Assembly: GCA_016931085.1 (NCBI GenBank)
Contig: JAFGFO010000245.1
Coordinates: 1-59,679, forward strand
Direction: 5' to 3'
DNA length: 59,679 bases
Source of the DNA: Thermoflexales bacterium
GTDB lineage: Bacteria > Chloroflexota > Anaerolineae > Fen-1058
The translations under genes and the position numbers were made by a program. The notes beneath the pieces were generated by a model. The model was not told where the DNA came from and made no database searches. It saw only the letters and a list, made by a program, of their open reading frames with translations. Positions 1 through 9,833 of the stretch are shown here, piece after piece. Numbering within the stretch: position 1 is the stretch's first letter; every line of letters starts with the position of its first letter.

Positions 1-2
1 CC

Positions 3-3000
3 GACGACCTGGTCGGCGACGATGATAACGATGCGCTGGACGTTTTCGTGCACGACCGTACTACAGGCCAGACCACGCGCGTCTCGGCGCGCGCTGACGG
101 CAACAGCTACGGCGATGCTTACCACCCGGCCCTCTCGCCCGACGGGCGCTACGTGGCCTTTGCCTCATCCGACGATGAGCTCGTCAGCAGCGACAGCAAC
201 GGCGTTCTGGACGTCTTTGTGCACGATCGCACAACAGGCCAGACGACGCGCGTCTCGACAAGCTCCACAGGCAGCGCCAACGACGGCGACTCGTACGCCC
301 CGGCCATCTCGGCCAGCGGGCGCTACGTGGCCTTTGAATCCCAGGCGACCAACCTGGTCGACGACGATGGCAACACTCACATCGACGTCTTCTTGCACGA
401 TCGCACGACAGGCCAGACAGCGCGCGTCTCGCTGGACTCGGACAATGGCGAGGGCAACGGCGACTCTGTCTCGCCCGTGCTGTCCGTCGACGGGCGCTAC
501 GTGGCCTTTGCCTCCGAGGCATCCAACCTGGTTGGCGGCGACGGGAACGGCCAGCAAGACGTTTTCGTGCGCGACCGGGGCGTGATCCGGGCGGCGTTCG
601 AGCTGGCGATCCAGTTCCCCGACCTGCGCATGGCCAAGTCCGCGGTACCCGGCGCGGCCGGGCCTGGCGCTTCGCTCGTCTACGCCCTGGCTTTTGCCAA
701 CACAGGCCAGATCACGGCCACCGGCGTGCTCGTCACCGACGTCGTGCCGCCCCAGGTGAGCGTGCAGAGCGCCGCTAGCAGCGGCCTGTCCATCACCCAG
801 TTGGGATCCGCCTATGCCTGGAGTGTAGAGGACATGGCACCCGGGGCGGCCGGCTGGATCACCCTCAGCGGGCGACTGGCCTCGCCGCTGCCGGCCGGCC
901 TGACCGTCACCAACACCGCGATCATCACGACCACTGCGATGGACGCCAACCCGGCCAACAACCAGGCTGAGGCGGTCACCACCATCCTCGCCTCGCAGCC
1001 GCAGGCCGCCGACGATTACGGAGCCACCAACGAGGACAGCGTGCTTGCCGCGGGCGCGCCTGGCGTGCTGGCCAACGACATCGACCCCAACGACGACGAG
1101 CTGACCGTCACAGTTTACGATAGCGTCAGCGCCCATGGCGTTGGCGTCACGGTCGGCGCTGACGGCGCTTACACCTACGATCCCAGGCCGGTCATGCAGT
1201 GGCTGGCGGCCGGCGAGATCCTCACCGATAGCTTCGCGTACACCGCCAGCGACGGGATATTGACCGACACGGCCACGGTCTGGATCACCGTCACGGGCAA
1301 CAACGACGCACCGCAGGCGTATGCCGACGCCTACGCCACCGACGAAGACAGTCCAATCAACCGGGACGCGGCCGACGGCGTGCTGGCCAACGACAACCCG
1401 GTCGACACCAACGACACCGCCGCCGTCACAGCCTTCGGCGCGAGCCTTTACGGCGCCAGCGTCACGATTGGCGCCGACGGCAGCTTGAGCTACGATCCCA
1501 CGCCGGCAGACGCTCTACAAGCCATGCCCGCCGGCGACGTTCGAACAGACACGTTTACCTACACCGTGGCCGACGGCCACGGCGAGAGAAGCACGGCCAC
1601 CGTCACCGTCGTCGTCACCGGCATCAACGACCCGCCGGCCGTCACCGACGACGAGGCCTACACGCTCGAAAACACGCCGGTCACGGTCGACGTGTTGGCC
1701 AACGACGAGGACGTAGACGGCGGCACGCTGAGCCTGGTGGCCGTGGGTGTGCCGGCCAACGGCCAGGCAGCGCTGAGCGGGGGCGGCTGGGTGGTCTACA
1801 CGCCGACGTTCGACTTTTACGGGACGGAGGTCTTTACCTACATGGTGGGCGACGGCCAGGGTGGGTTCAGCCTGGGGCGCGTCACTGTCACCGTCGCGCC
1901 GCTGGCCGACCTGGGCATCGCCAAACGTGCCGACCCGCCCTACGCTTTCCCCGGCCACAGCCTGAGCTACGCCCTGACCTTTAGCAACAGCGGTCACGTC
2001 ACCGCCACCGGCATCGTCATCAGCGACGCCATCGCCTACCTGATAAGCCCCACGTTCGCTGCCAGCGGCGTCGCCGTGACAGCCACCGGCGGCACGCCTT
2101 ACGTCTGGCAGGTGACCGACATGCCGCCAGGCACGGGCGGGCTGATCGTCGTCACGGGCCGGGTGATCACAACGCTTGTGTCGGGCCAGACCTACACCAA
2201 CACGGCCGCCATCACCACCACCACACCGGATAGGCAGCCGGCCAATAACACCAGCTCGGTCGGGACCAAGGTGCCCGAGGCCGACCTGATCCTCACCAAG
2301 ACCGTCTCGCCCGAGCCGGTCGTCGCCGGCACAGAGCTGGTCTATACCATCACGATCACCAACCTGGGGCCAGACGAGGCCTACGGCCTGGTGCTGTCCG
2401 ACACGCTGCCGCCCAGCACCACCTTCGGCTTGCTCGACCAGGTCGACAGCGCCGACGGAGGTTACAGTCCCGGCTTTGAGGATGGCACCTTCCAAAACAC
2501 GCGCTGGGTCAACCCGCGGCCGGGCACGAACGACGACGAGTGGGTGGAGCTGATCAACACGACCCTGAGCGGCACCTTCACCTCGCGCGTGATGGATGCC
2601 GGCAACGTGGTGGCCTGGGACCGGCTGAGCTGGGCGCCGCGCCGTCCCACGTGGAAAGAGCTGCCCGGCAGCGGGCGGGCCGAGACGGCCTACGCGCTGG
2701 GCAACGCCAATATGGGTGGCAATCGCATCTTGCTGCACCTGAACGAGACGGCCGGGACCACATGCAGCAACGACTCTGGCCTTGGCGACGACGGGAGCTG
2801 CCCGGCAGCCTCCGGCGAAAGCTGTCCAACACCGGGTGCGGAGGGGCGCTTCAACGCCGCCTTGGGCTTCGACGGGGTGCAGAGCAACACCGTCGCCATC
2901 AGCGACACGCACAACCCGCTCCGCTACGCCATCGAGCTGTGGGTGCGCCCGGCCGTCATCACCGACACCAGCCTGGTCCTGCGCACCGACCTCAGCGGCA

Positions 3001-6000
3001 CGCAGTTCTCGCACTTGCTGGGCATCTCCTTCGACGGCCACGTTTGCCACTTTATACACTCGGTCAACGACGGGCGAGAGCGAGTGGTCGTCGGCACAAC
3101 CGAGGTTCAGACGGGGACGTGGTATCACCTGGTGGGCACGGCCGAGAGCGGCGGCGATATCAAGCTGTACGTCAACGGCCGGCAGGAAGCTAGGCGCGAC
3201 GGCATCGGTCCACTGTGGGCGGGCGGCGATCAATACCGGCTCGGCTCGGCCTACGGGCCGGCCGGCTCGACGCGCTACTTCAGCGGCGAGCTGGACGAAG
3301 TAGCCGTTTACAGCCGCACGCTGTCGGCCAGCGAAGTGAGCGATCACTACCTGCGCGGCGCGCTACGGCTGGGCTTCCAGGTTCGCTCATGTGACGATAC
3401 AGGGTGCACGGGCGAGCCCTTCACCGGCCCCGGCGGGTCGGAGCAAACGCTGTACTCCGAGCTGAGCAATGCCGGCCTGGGGCTGCCGGCCGTTGCGCTA
3501 GATGCCATCCCATCCAATCGCTACTTCCAATACCGGGCGGTTTTCTCCAGTGACGAGCCGGCCTACTCGCCCGAGCTGCGGCGCGTGAGCGTGGGGCCGG
3601 ATCACCCGACCGTCGCGCCCAGCCTGGGATCGTGCGTCACCTCCGGCGACCCGCCAGCCTTCACCTGCGCGGCCAACACCCTCCCCAGCGGCGGCGTCAT
3701 CACCGTCGTGGCCCGCCTGGCCGTCGATCCCTCGGCGCTGGGCGTCATCACCAACACGGCGCTCGTCACCGCCTTCACGCCTGACCCCAACCTGCCCAAC
3801 GCGGCCTCTATCACCTCGACCGTCATCGCGTTGTCCAGACTGGTGGTGGGCAAAGACGATTGGGAAGACCCGGTCAACCTGGGCGGCCAGATCGTCTACG
3901 AGCTGCACGCGCACAACTATGGCCCAAGCACCGCCCGGGCGGTCACGCTGACGGACAGCTTGCCGGCCGGCCTGATTGGCTATCCCCAGCCGCAAGGCGA
4001 TTGGAGCTGCACGCCGCCGGGCAATGCCATCACCTGCACGATCCCCCGCTTGAGCGTGGGCGAACACTGGGGCGTGGTCCTCATCACGGCTACCGCGCCG
4101 ATGGTCGAGGGCACTATCACCAACACGGCCTGGATCACGACCGTCACGCCGGTCTATACCACCACGACGCTCAGCGCCATTGAACGCACGTGGATCACCC
4201 CGCTGGCAGACCTGGCCATCGTCAAATATGCTTACCCTGACCCGGTTGACCCGGGCGAAACGCTCACTTACACGATCGTCGTCACCAACATCGGCCCTTA
4301 TACGGCCACGAACGTGCGCGTGACGGACGATCTGCCGTCCAACGTCAGTGGGATCACCCTACACGGCGGGGATTGGTCGTGCAGCCTGGCCGGGCATCGC
4401 GTGACGTGCGACCTGCCCTACCCGCTGCCGCCGGAGGGTTCGGCCAGTTTCCAGGTCGCGGCGACGGCGCCGGTGAGCGGCCTGCTCATCAACCGCGCCA
4501 GCGTCACTTCGGATACTTACGATCCAGACGACGCCAACGATGAGATTATCGTCTACTCGGCCGTGCGGGCGGTGGCGGATCTGTCGGTCAGCAAGACCGA
4601 CAATCCCGACCCGGTCTATGCCGGCACGCCGCTCACCTACACACTCGTCGTCACCAACACTGGGCCGATGCCGGCCGGGGCGTTCACGAGCATGCTGGTG
4701 TTCACCAACCAGCGCGAAATCGACATTCGGTCGATGGGCAGGGCCCAGCCCTACCGTACCACGTTGAACCTATCCAGCATACCCGGCGCCATCCAGGACA
4801 TCACGGTCACGCTCCACGGCCTGAGTCACGAGTATCCCGCCGACCTGGGTGTGCTGCTCGTCGGGCCAGATGAGCGCGGCGTGGTGTTGATGGGCAACGC
4901 CGGCGGGGGTGTGGACGCCGAAGACGTGACACTGGCCTTCAACGACGCCGGCATCCCGCTGCCGCTGAGCGGCACGCTGTCGTCGACCGTCACGTACCAG
5001 CCGACGAACTATGGCCTGAGCGGGGACTTCCGCCAGCCAGCCCCGGACGGCCCCTACGGCAGCAGCCTGTCCGCCTTCAAGGGCAGCAGTCCCAACGGCT
5101 TCTGGCGCTTGTACGTCTACGATTACGTCGAATCGATCGGGGGCGAGATCGCCGGTGGGTGGAGCCTGCACCTGGTCACCCGCATGATCACCGACCGGGT
5201 CAGCCTGACCGACACGCTGCCGGCCGGCTTGAGCGGCGTGAGCGTGATCGCCCCCTCCGGCTGGACGTGCGGCCAAAGCGGCGGCCAGATCGTCTGCGAG
5301 ACCGAGCAACTGGGGGTAAATGCGCCAGTCACCTTCAGAATCAACAGCACAGCCCCTATCACCGGCGGCGTGATCACCAACAGCGTCGTGATCAGCTCCA
5401 CTACCATCGACTATGACCCGACCTTTAACCAGTCGGCGATCACGACCACCGTCGTCGCCGTGTCTGACCTGGGCATCGCCAAGGCTGCGGAGCCAGCCTG
5501 GGTCGAGCCGGGCGGCCGGATCACCTACACGTTATCGATCAGCAACATCGGCCCCAGCCCGCTCGCGGGCGCAGTCACCGTGAGCGACGTCCTGCCGGCT
5601 GGATTGAGCAGCGTGAGCGTGGCTAGCGGCGCGTGGGCGTGTGACACGTCCGGGTTGCCGTCGCTGCTGTGCACGATCGACGGCCTGGCCGTTGGCCCTG
5701 CGCCAGATATCGTGATCACGGCCAACGCGCCGCTCACGGGCGGCAATACCGTCATCACCAACACAGCCGGGATCGTGGCTGTCGCGTTGGACCCGGTGGC
5801 GGCCAACAACAGCGCGCTCGTAACAGTCACCGTGGGCGATCTGGCGATTGCCGGCCTGCAAGCCTTCAACGACAGTCCGACGATCCTGGGCGATCCCACG
5901 ACCTTGAGCGCCACCATAACGGCCGGCACCAACGTAGCCTTTGCCTGGGCCTTTGGCGACGGGCAATCGGGGGCAGGGCAAACGTTGATCCACACCTACG

Positions 6001-6740
6001 CGGCGACCGGCACCTACACCGCCATCGTCACCGCCACCAACAGCCGGGGCAGCATGACAGCGACCACCCAGGTGCTGGTTGAAAAACCTGCCTACGCCAT
6101 CTTCTTGCCGCTGGCGTGCAAGAACTGCGTCCATGCGCCCGACCTGGTGGTGGACAGCCTAGTCGTCACCAGCCGCGCGGTGACGGTCACCATCCGCAAC
6201 CAGGGTGACGAGCCGGTCAGCCAGATCTTTGGTAACGAGTTCTGGGTGGACGTGTACATCAATCCGGATCATGCTCCTGGCGGGCCAATCAACTGGGAGC
6301 TTCTCGGGCCGCAAGGGCTTGCCTGGGGCATCACGCAGGATGCCCTGCCGCTGAATCCGGGCACAGTGATCACCCTGACGGCCTGGTGGACGGGAGAGGG
6401 GATCACCGACACGGTTGGCAGCCTATACTTCCGGCCCGATGAAAGCACGGTCACCTGGACGTTGCCGCTGACCTCGGAGGTTTGGGCCCAGGTGGACTCG
6501 ACCGGCTATCCCACCACGACCTTTGGGGCTGTGCTGGAAAATCACGAGATTCTCGAGTTGGAGTATAATAACATCGTGGGGCCCCTGGCGCCGGCTGCCC
6601 TGCAAAGCACGGCAGCCGCGCGCCAGGCTCGCCGGTTACTCTCTCTCTCGCCAGCCAATGTGTTGTCGAGGGACAAACGGCTGGCCCAGGCCAGCAGATG
6701 GACTGAGGCGTACGTCAGGCGCGAGTGGAATAGACCCTAA
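3..6740 (+). CDS. Giant secreted TolB-propeller/DUF11/LamG/P-domain/PKD repeat protein (5' partial)
   Basis: The frame is open to the left edge, so the N-terminus and any signal peptide lie outside; about 2245 residues remain. Order (residue 1 = codon at base 3): TolB/WD40-like propeller repeats to about 190, each with the core GRYVAFAS; a DUF11 module near 200-330; three cadherin/VCBS-like Ig repeats (start motif ATxEDS, core VLAND) near 335-630; DUF11 modules to about 1950, one split by a LamG/concanavalin-like domain (about 910-1116) and another split by a P/proprotein-convertase-like domain (about 1563-1730); a PKD domain (about 1953-2025); the motif IFLPLACKNC; and a CARDB-like C-terminal domain. 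No catalytic centre is visible. Likely an extracellular surface, adhesion or binding protein. The fold calls are firm; the role is unknown. The stop codon lies inside a short palindrome. Confidence 0.85.
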   Translation, partial: DDLVGDDDNDALDVFVHDRTTGQTTRVSARADGNSYGDAYHPALSPDGRYVAFASSDDELVSSDSNGVLDVFVHDRTTGQTTRVSTSSTGSANDGDSYAPAISASGRYVAFESQATNLVDDDGNTHIDVFLHDRTTGQTARVSLDSDNGEGNGDSVSPVLSVDGRYVAFASEASNLVGGDGNGQQDVFVRDRGVIRAAFELAIQFPDLRMAKSAVPGAAGPGASLVYALAFANTGQITATGVLVTDVVPPQVSVQSAASSGLSITQLGSAYAWSVEDMAPGAAGWITLSGRLASPLPAGLTVTNTAIITTTAMDANPANNQAEAVTTILASQPQAADDYGATNEDSVLAAGAPGVLANDIDPNDDELTVTVYDSVSAHGVGVTVGADGAYTYDPRPVMQWLAAGEILTDSFAYTASDGILTDTATVWITVTGNNDAPQAYADAYATDEDSPINRDAADGVLANDNPVDTNDTAAVTAFGASLYGASVTIGADGSLSYDPTPADALQAMPAGDVRTDTFTYTVADGHGERSTATVTVVVTGINDPPAVTDDEAYTLENTPVTVDVLANDEDVDGGTLSLVAVGVPANGQAALSGGGWVVYTPTFDFYGTEVFTYMVGDGQGGFSLGRVTVTVAPLADLGIAKRADPPYAFPGHSLSYALTFSNSGHVTATGIVISDAIAYLISPTFAASGVAVTATGGTPYVWQVTDMPPGTGGLIVVTGRVITTLVSGQTYTNTAAITTTTPDRQPANNTSSVGTKVPEADLILTKTVSPEPVVAGTELVYTITITNLGPDEAYGLVLSDTLPPSTTFGLLDQVDSADGGYSPGFEDGTFQNTRWVNPRPGTNDDEWVELINTTLSGTFTSRVMDAGNVVAWDRLSWAPRRPTWKELPGSGRAETAYALGNANMGGNRILLHLNETAGTTCSNDSGLGDDGSCPAASGESCPTPGAEGRFNAALGFDGVQSNTVAISDTHNPLRYAIELWVRPAVITDTSLVLRTDLSGTQFSHLLGISFDGHVCHFIHSVNDGRERVVVGTTEVQTGTWYHLVGTAESGGDIKLYVNGRQEARRDGIGPLWAGGDQYRLGSAYGPAGSTRYFSGELDEVAVYSRTLSASEVSDHYLRGALRLGFQVRSCDDTGCTGEPFTGPGGSEQTLYSELSNAGLGLPAVALDAIPSNRYFQYRAVFSSDEPAYSPELRRVSVGPDHPTVAPSLGSCVTSGDPPAFTCAANTLPSGGVITVVARLAVDPSALGVITNTALVTAFTPDPNLPNAASITSTVIALSRLVVGKDDWEDPVNLGGQIVYELHAHNYGPSTARAVTLTDSLPAGLIGYPQPQGDWSCTPPGNAITCTIPRLSVGEHWGVVLITATAPMVEGTITNTAWITTVTPVYTTTTLSAIERTWITPLADLAIVKYAYPDPVDPGETLTYTIVVTNIGPYTATNVRVTDDLPSNVSGITLHGGDWSCSLAGHRVTCDLPYPLPPEGSASFQVAATAPVSGLLINRASVTSDTYDPDDANDEIIVYSAVRAVADLSVSKTDNPDPVYAGTPLTYTLVVTNTGPMPAGAFTSMLVFTNQREIDIRSMGRAQPYRTTLNLSSIPGAIQDITVTLHGLSHEYPADLGVLLVGPDERGVVLMGNAGGGVDAEDVTLAFNDAGIPLPLSGTLSSTVTYQPTNYGLSGDFRQPAPDGPYGSSLSAFKGSSPNGFWRLYVYDYVESIGGEIAGGWSLHLVTRMITDRVSLTDTLPAGLSGVSVIAPSGWTCGQSGGQIVCETEQLGVNAPVTFRINSTAPITGGVITNSVVISSTTIDYDPTFNQSAITTTVVAVSDLGIAKAAEPAWVEPGGRITYTLSISNIGPSPLAGAVTVSDVLPAGLSSVSVASGAWACDTSGLPSLLCTIDGLAVGPAPDIVITANAPLTGGNTVITNTAGIVAVALDPVAANNSALVTVTVGDLAIAGLQAFNDSPTILGDPTTLSATITAGTNVAFAWAFGDGQSGAGQTLIHTYAATGTYTAIVTATNSRGSMTATTQVLVEKPAYAIFLPLACKNCVHAPDLVVDSLVVTSRAVTVTIRNQGDEPVSQIFGNEFWVDVYINPDHAPGGPINWELLGPQGLAWGITQDALPLNPGTVITLTAWWTGEGITDTVGSLYFRPDESTVTWTLPLTSEVWAQVDSTGYPTTTFGAVLENHEILELEYNNIVGPLAPAALQSTAAARQARRLLSLSPANVLSRDKRLAQASRWTEAYVRREWNRP

Positions 6741-6746
6741 GGGTCT
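6732..6746. repeat. 15-nt AGAC-N7-GTCT palindrome (single unit)
   Basis: AGACCCTAAGGGTCT reads as a hairpin of AGACCC and GGGTCT around TAA, and this TAA is the stop codon of the upstream giant gene. The same 15-nt design occurs as inverted pairs at 38806-38838 and 41891-41923. Confidence 0.65.
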
Positions 6747-6761
6747 GGTCTACAGGAGAAA

Positions 6762-7400
6762 ATGAGTATGGATGGAAAGAATAGCGGATCGAAGCGACGC
6801 GCATTGACCTTGTCTCTGGCGACATTGCTGGTGCTGCTGGCGTGTGTCTTGCCGCTGGCCTTGTCACTGCCGGCTGTCGCGCAGGCTGGGTGGTTTCTCT
6901 TGCCTCCTCGCCCCACGCCTACGCCTACGCCACTGACTCCGCCCACAGAAACGCCAGTCACGCCAGCCACGCCGGTCACGCCGGTCACGCCAGCCACGCC
7001 GGTCACGCCAGCCACGCCGGTCACGCCCCTCCCCCCGGTGCGAGAATCGTCGCCAGCCGGGGCGCTGATCGAGCTGCGTCTGCGGGCCGAAAGGCAAGAG
7101 CTGTGGCGGCAATTCCCCTGGCAAGACATGGACACCGTGGTCGAGTGGCAAGATGCCAAGGGCCAATGGCACACCGTCGAAGGCTGGCAAGGGAGCTTCG
7201 ACGAAATCGTAGACGACTATGCCAAGAAGGTCTGGTGGGTGGGCAAGGCAGACCTGGGTGCGGGGCCTTTCCGCTGGCTGGTCTATGCCGGCCACACCGC
7301 AGCCGGGCAGCCGGCCGGCAAGCTGCTGGCCAGCAGCGATACCTTCGACCTGCCGGCCATCCCCAACCAGGCTGTCGTCGTCCAGGTGATGCTTCGTTAG
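6762..7400 (+). CDS. Small secreted protein with Pro/Thr linker, unknown function
   Basis: The 212-residue product has a basic N-terminus, a hydrophobic stretch (about residues 17-42) ending in AVAQA, which looks like a signal peptide with signal peptidase I cleavage, then a low-complexity TPVTPA linker (about 50-90) and a globular C-terminal domain of about 115 residues rich in Trp. I do not recognise that domain. It follows the giant surface protein by 21 nt and may be cotranscribed. AGGAG at 6754-6758 is only 3 nt from this ATG but 9 nt from an in-frame ATG at 6768, so the true start may be two codons later. The stop codon is the TAG at the edge of a palindromic repeat. Confidence 0.75.
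   Translation: MSMDGKNSGSKRRALTLSLATLLVLLACVLPLALSLPAVAQAGWFLLPPRPTPTPTPLTPPTETPVTPATPVTPVTPATPVTPATPVTPLPPVRESSPAGALIELRLRAERQELWRQFPWQDMDTVVEWQDAKGQWHTVEGWQGSFDEIVDDYAKKVWWVGKADLGAGPFRWLVYAGHTAAGQPAGKLLASSDTFDLPAIPNQAVVVQVMLR
6951..7031 (+). repeat. Tandem 9-nt coding repeat ACGCC(A/G)G(T/C)C
   Basis: Eight consecutive 9-nt units plus a diverged ninth encode the TPV/TPA linker of the small secreted protein. The length is likely to vary by replication slippage. Confidence 0.9.
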
Positions 7401-7424
7401 GGGCGGGTTTGAAACCCGCCCCTA
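7398..7424. terminator. GGGGCGGGTTT palindrome between convergent genes
   Basis: GGGGCGGGTTT (7400-7410) and AAACCCGCCCC (7412-7422) are perfect inverted arms around one base, flanked by TAG on each strand. These TAGs are the stop codons of both convergent genes. It probably acts as a bidirectional terminator, although no U-tract follows. It belongs to the GTAGGGGC-type repeats also seen near 16736, 22674 and 49592. Confidence 0.7.
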
Positions 7425-9125
7425 CACAAACAGGGGCACGAGCTCGAACTTGTCGACGTCCACCAGCCCCTTGTCCGTGATTTTGAGCGAGGGGATCACC
7501 GGCAGCGCCAGGAAGCTCATCGCCATGTAGGGGTCATGCAGGGGAGAGCCTAACTGGGCGCTGGCGCGCAGCATAGCGTCCATCTGGGCGCGGATGGTCT
7601 CGATGGGCTCCTCGCTCATCAGGCCGGCGATGGGCAGCGGCAGTTGGGCCAGGACCGTCTGGCCATCCACGGCGGCCATGCCTCCCCCCATCTCGGCCAC
7701 CGTGCGCGCCGCCAGCATCAGCGCGTCGTCGTCGACGCCGGCCACGACGATGTTGTGGCTGTCGTGTGCCACGGACGAGGCGATCGCGCCCCGCGCCAGT
7801 CCCAGGCCCTTGACCAGGCCTAGTCCATAGTTGCCGGTTCCCGCGTGTCGCTCGATGACGGCGATCTTGGCCAAATCCTGGCCGGGGTCGGCCACGACAC
7901 AGCCATCTCGCACGGGCAATTCCTGCACCAGGTGCTCGGTGACAATTTGATCGGCGATCGCGCCGATGACGCGCCCGCGAGAGGAGGCCGCCTCGATGCG
8001 GAAGCTGAGCCGGTCCCAGTTGACGTTCATCGAAGGTGGGGGGGAGGGCAGCCGTTCGGGCCGCTCCCAGGGAAGCATGTGGCCATCGCGCGCGGCAAGC
8101 CGGCCATCCTGGAAGACAAGGCTGGCGTGGATGTCCTTCAGGTCGGAGAACACCACCAGATCGCCGCGTTTGCCGGGCGCTACTGCTCCCCGGTCGTGCA
8201 GGCGGAAATACTCGGCCGGGTTGAGCGTGGCCATCTGGATGGCCGTGACGGGATCAAGGCCCTCGGCGATCGCCGTGCGCAGGATAAAGTCGATGTGGCC
8301 CTGGTCCAAGAGATCAGCCGGCTGGCGATCGTCGGTGCAAAAACACATGCGGCGGCTGTTGGCGTTATTTACCAGCGGCAGCAGCGCTTCAAGATTGTGC
8401 GCGTTGGTGGCCTCGCGGATAAAGACCGTCATCCCCAGGCGGATTTTCTCGCGAGCTTCTTCGAGTGTGGTGCACTCGTGGTCCGAGCCGATGATCGCGG
8501 CGTAGGCCGCCAGGTCGCGCCCGCTAAGTCCCGGCGCGTGGCCATCGCGCACGCGCCCCTCAAAGGCGCGCAGCTTGTTCAGCACGTCTTCGACGCCGTA
8601 CAGCACGCCGGGAAAGTTCATCATCTCAGCCAGGCCCAACACGCCGGGGGTGTCTCGATAAGGGGCGATGTCCTGCCAACTCAAGGACGCGCCGGCGTGT
8701 TCCATGTGGGTGGCCGGCACGCACGAGGGCATCATGATAAAGACACTCAGCGGGTTGTGGCGGGCCGCCTCCAGCATATAGTCCACGCCGGCCAGGCCCA
8801 GGACATTGGCGATCTCGTGCGGGTCGGCGACGACCGTCGTCGTGCCGCGCGGGACGACCGCCCGCGCGAACTCGTTGGGGGGCGCCATCGAGCTTTCGAT
8901 GTGCACGTGCGCATCGATAAAACCGGGGCACACGTAGCGCCCGTCCAGGTCAATCTCTTCTCTAGCATGGTAGCCGGGGCCTACGCCGACGATGAGGCCG
9001 CCCGCCAGCGCCACGTCGGCCGGGTAGATCTCGCCTGTGTAGACGTTCACGACGCGGCCGTTCTTGAGCAGGCTATCCGCCTCCGCCTGCCCGCGCGCCA
9101 GCTTGATCAGTTGAGCCAAGTCCAT
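7422..9125 (-). CDS. ade: Adenine deaminase
   Basis: Metal-dependent amidohydrolase, 567 residues, the usual length for Ade, which converts adenine to hypoxanthine and ammonia in purine salvage (EC 3.5.4.2) in the cytoplasm. The family motif GFIDAHVHIESSM carries the metal-binding His73 and His75, followed by ADPHEIANV (about 100-108) and a second-domain stretch FCTDDRQPADL, all characteristic of Ade rather than other amidohydrolases. ATG is preceded by GAGGAGGG at about 5 nt. It begins 19 nt after a TumE-like gene on the same strand and may be cotranscribed with it. The stop codon is the TAG of a palindromic repeat shared with the convergent gene. Confidence 0.93.
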   Translation of the reverse strand: MDLAQLIKLARGQAEADSLLKNGRVVNVYTGEIYPADVALAGGLIVGVGPGYHAREEIDLDGRYVCPGFIDAHVHIESSMAPPNEFARAVVPRGTTTVVADPHEIANVLGLAGVDYMLEAARHNPLSVFIMMPSCVPATHMEHAGASLSWQDIAPYRDTPGVLGLAEMMNFPGVLYGVEDVLNKLRAFEGRVRDGHAPGLSGRDLAAYAAIIGSDHECTTLEEAREKIRLGMTVFIREATNAHNLEALLPLVNNANSRRMCFCTDDRQPADLLDQGHIDFILRTAIAEGLDPVTAIQMATLNPAEYFRLHDRGAVAPGKRGDLVVFSDLKDIHASLVFQDGRLAARDGHMLPWERPERLPSPPPSMNVNWDRLSFRIEAASSRGRVIGAIADQIVTEHLVQELPVRDGCVVADPGQDLAKIAVIERHAGTGNYGLGLVKGLGLARGAIASSVAHDSHNIVVAGVDDDALMLAARTVAEMGGGMAAVDGQTVLAQLPLPIAGLMSEEPIETIRAQMDAMLRASAQLGSPLHDPYMAMSFLALPVIPSLKITDKGLVDVDKFELVPLFV

Positions 9126-9144
9126 ACAACCCTCCTCTAAATCG

Positions 9145-9498
9145 CTAAATCAAGTTCGCTCTGACCAAAATATCCTGGACTTCCATCAAGAATTCATCCA
9201 CGCTGACAGCTTGGATGCCTTCTGTCGTTGAATCGTGTAAAACAGGATCGCGCATGGGATGCCGGTGCCAATAACCTGCTTCACAGTCTCTTCCGTACAA
9301 TCGCTGTCCCTGGTGAATTAACGCCAAACCGACAGTGCCACTTCGCTCATTGAAATACAACTGAACAAATAGATCAGCTTCTATATGCAAGCGGTACTTG
9401 ATCGAGTAATGGGTCTCGTCTACCTTGACAACATATCGCACGAATGCATACTGGCGAGCCGCCTTTTCGATCTCACGAACCCGATCACTAACGCGCAT
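9145..9498 (-). CDS. TumE-like (DUF6516-type) toxin-antitoxin component
   Basis: A 117-residue protein with the pattern I associate with TumE/DUF6516 proteins: a beta-rich core (YRLHIEADLFVQLYFNE), then RLYGRDCEAGYWHRHP with paired histidines, and a C-terminal helix (VDEFLMEVQDIL). These small proteins normally sit beside a partner of about 100 residues, as here: the start overlaps the upstream partner by 11 nt, indicating coupled translation. AGGAG lies about 6 nt before ATG. The base composition is clearly more AT-rich than the flanking genes, as often seen for mobile toxin-antitoxin loci. The toxin role is inferred from family and layout only. Confidence 0.62.
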   Translation of the reverse strand: MRVSDRVREIEKAARQYAFVRYVVKVDETHYSIKYRLHIEADLFVQLYFNERSGTVGLALIHQGQRLYGRDCEAGYWHRHPMRDPVLHDSTTEGIQAVSVDEFLMEVQDILVRANLI

Positions 9499-9799
9499 CG
9501 CTCTCCTTCAGCTCAGCCAGCATAGACTCGACCGTCTCAATCCCATCCAGCGCCATTTCCCAATCCCAGAAATCCGATTCCACGTCAAAAGAGTAATCGT
9601 GCCGTTCAACCACACGGCGATCCTTGAACTCGGAAAAAGGCATGCCATATTTGCGGCTCAGACTCCTATCCGTGAGCTGATAACGATTGAGCCGCCGTGT
9701 CAGCTCGTTTTCCAACAAACGCTCAAGTGCGCTATTCGTATCTTGTTCAGGCTCCAGACGGGAGATAAAATCGACAATACGCTCAGATACCACTTCCAT
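9488..9799 (-). CDS. Partner of TumE-like protein (putative antitoxin)
   Basis: A 103-residue helical, charged protein; the stretch NELTRRLNRYQLTDRSLSRK and a later acidic region (DVESDFWDWEMALDG) resemble small proteins encoded before TumE-like genes. The start at 9799 is chosen because AGGAGG stands 5 nt upstream of ATG; a longer frame would need TTG at 9820. It overlaps the downstream gene by 11 nt. An extended -10 element lies 35-40 nt upstream. The antitoxin role is inferred from position. Confidence 0.58.
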   Translation of the reverse strand: MEVVSERIVDFISRLEPEQDTNSALERLLENELTRRLNRYQLTDRSLSRKYGMPFSEFKDRRVVERHDYSFDVESDFWDWEMALDGIETVESMLAELKESDAR

Positions 9800-9833
9800 T
9801 TCAGCCTCCTGGTGCGCCAATTACATCTCCCTT

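Noticed and set aside
165..1136. Long minus-strand open frame opposite the giant secreted protein
   Set aside because: High GC leaves open frames opposite real genes; its composition is low-complexity without domains, while the plus strand gives clear DUF11 and TolB motifs. The same holds for 1515-3347 minus.
7845..9140. Long plus-strand frame opposite adenine deaminase
   Set aside because: Antisense shadow: the minus strand encodes a full Ade with all motifs and a ribosome-binding site.
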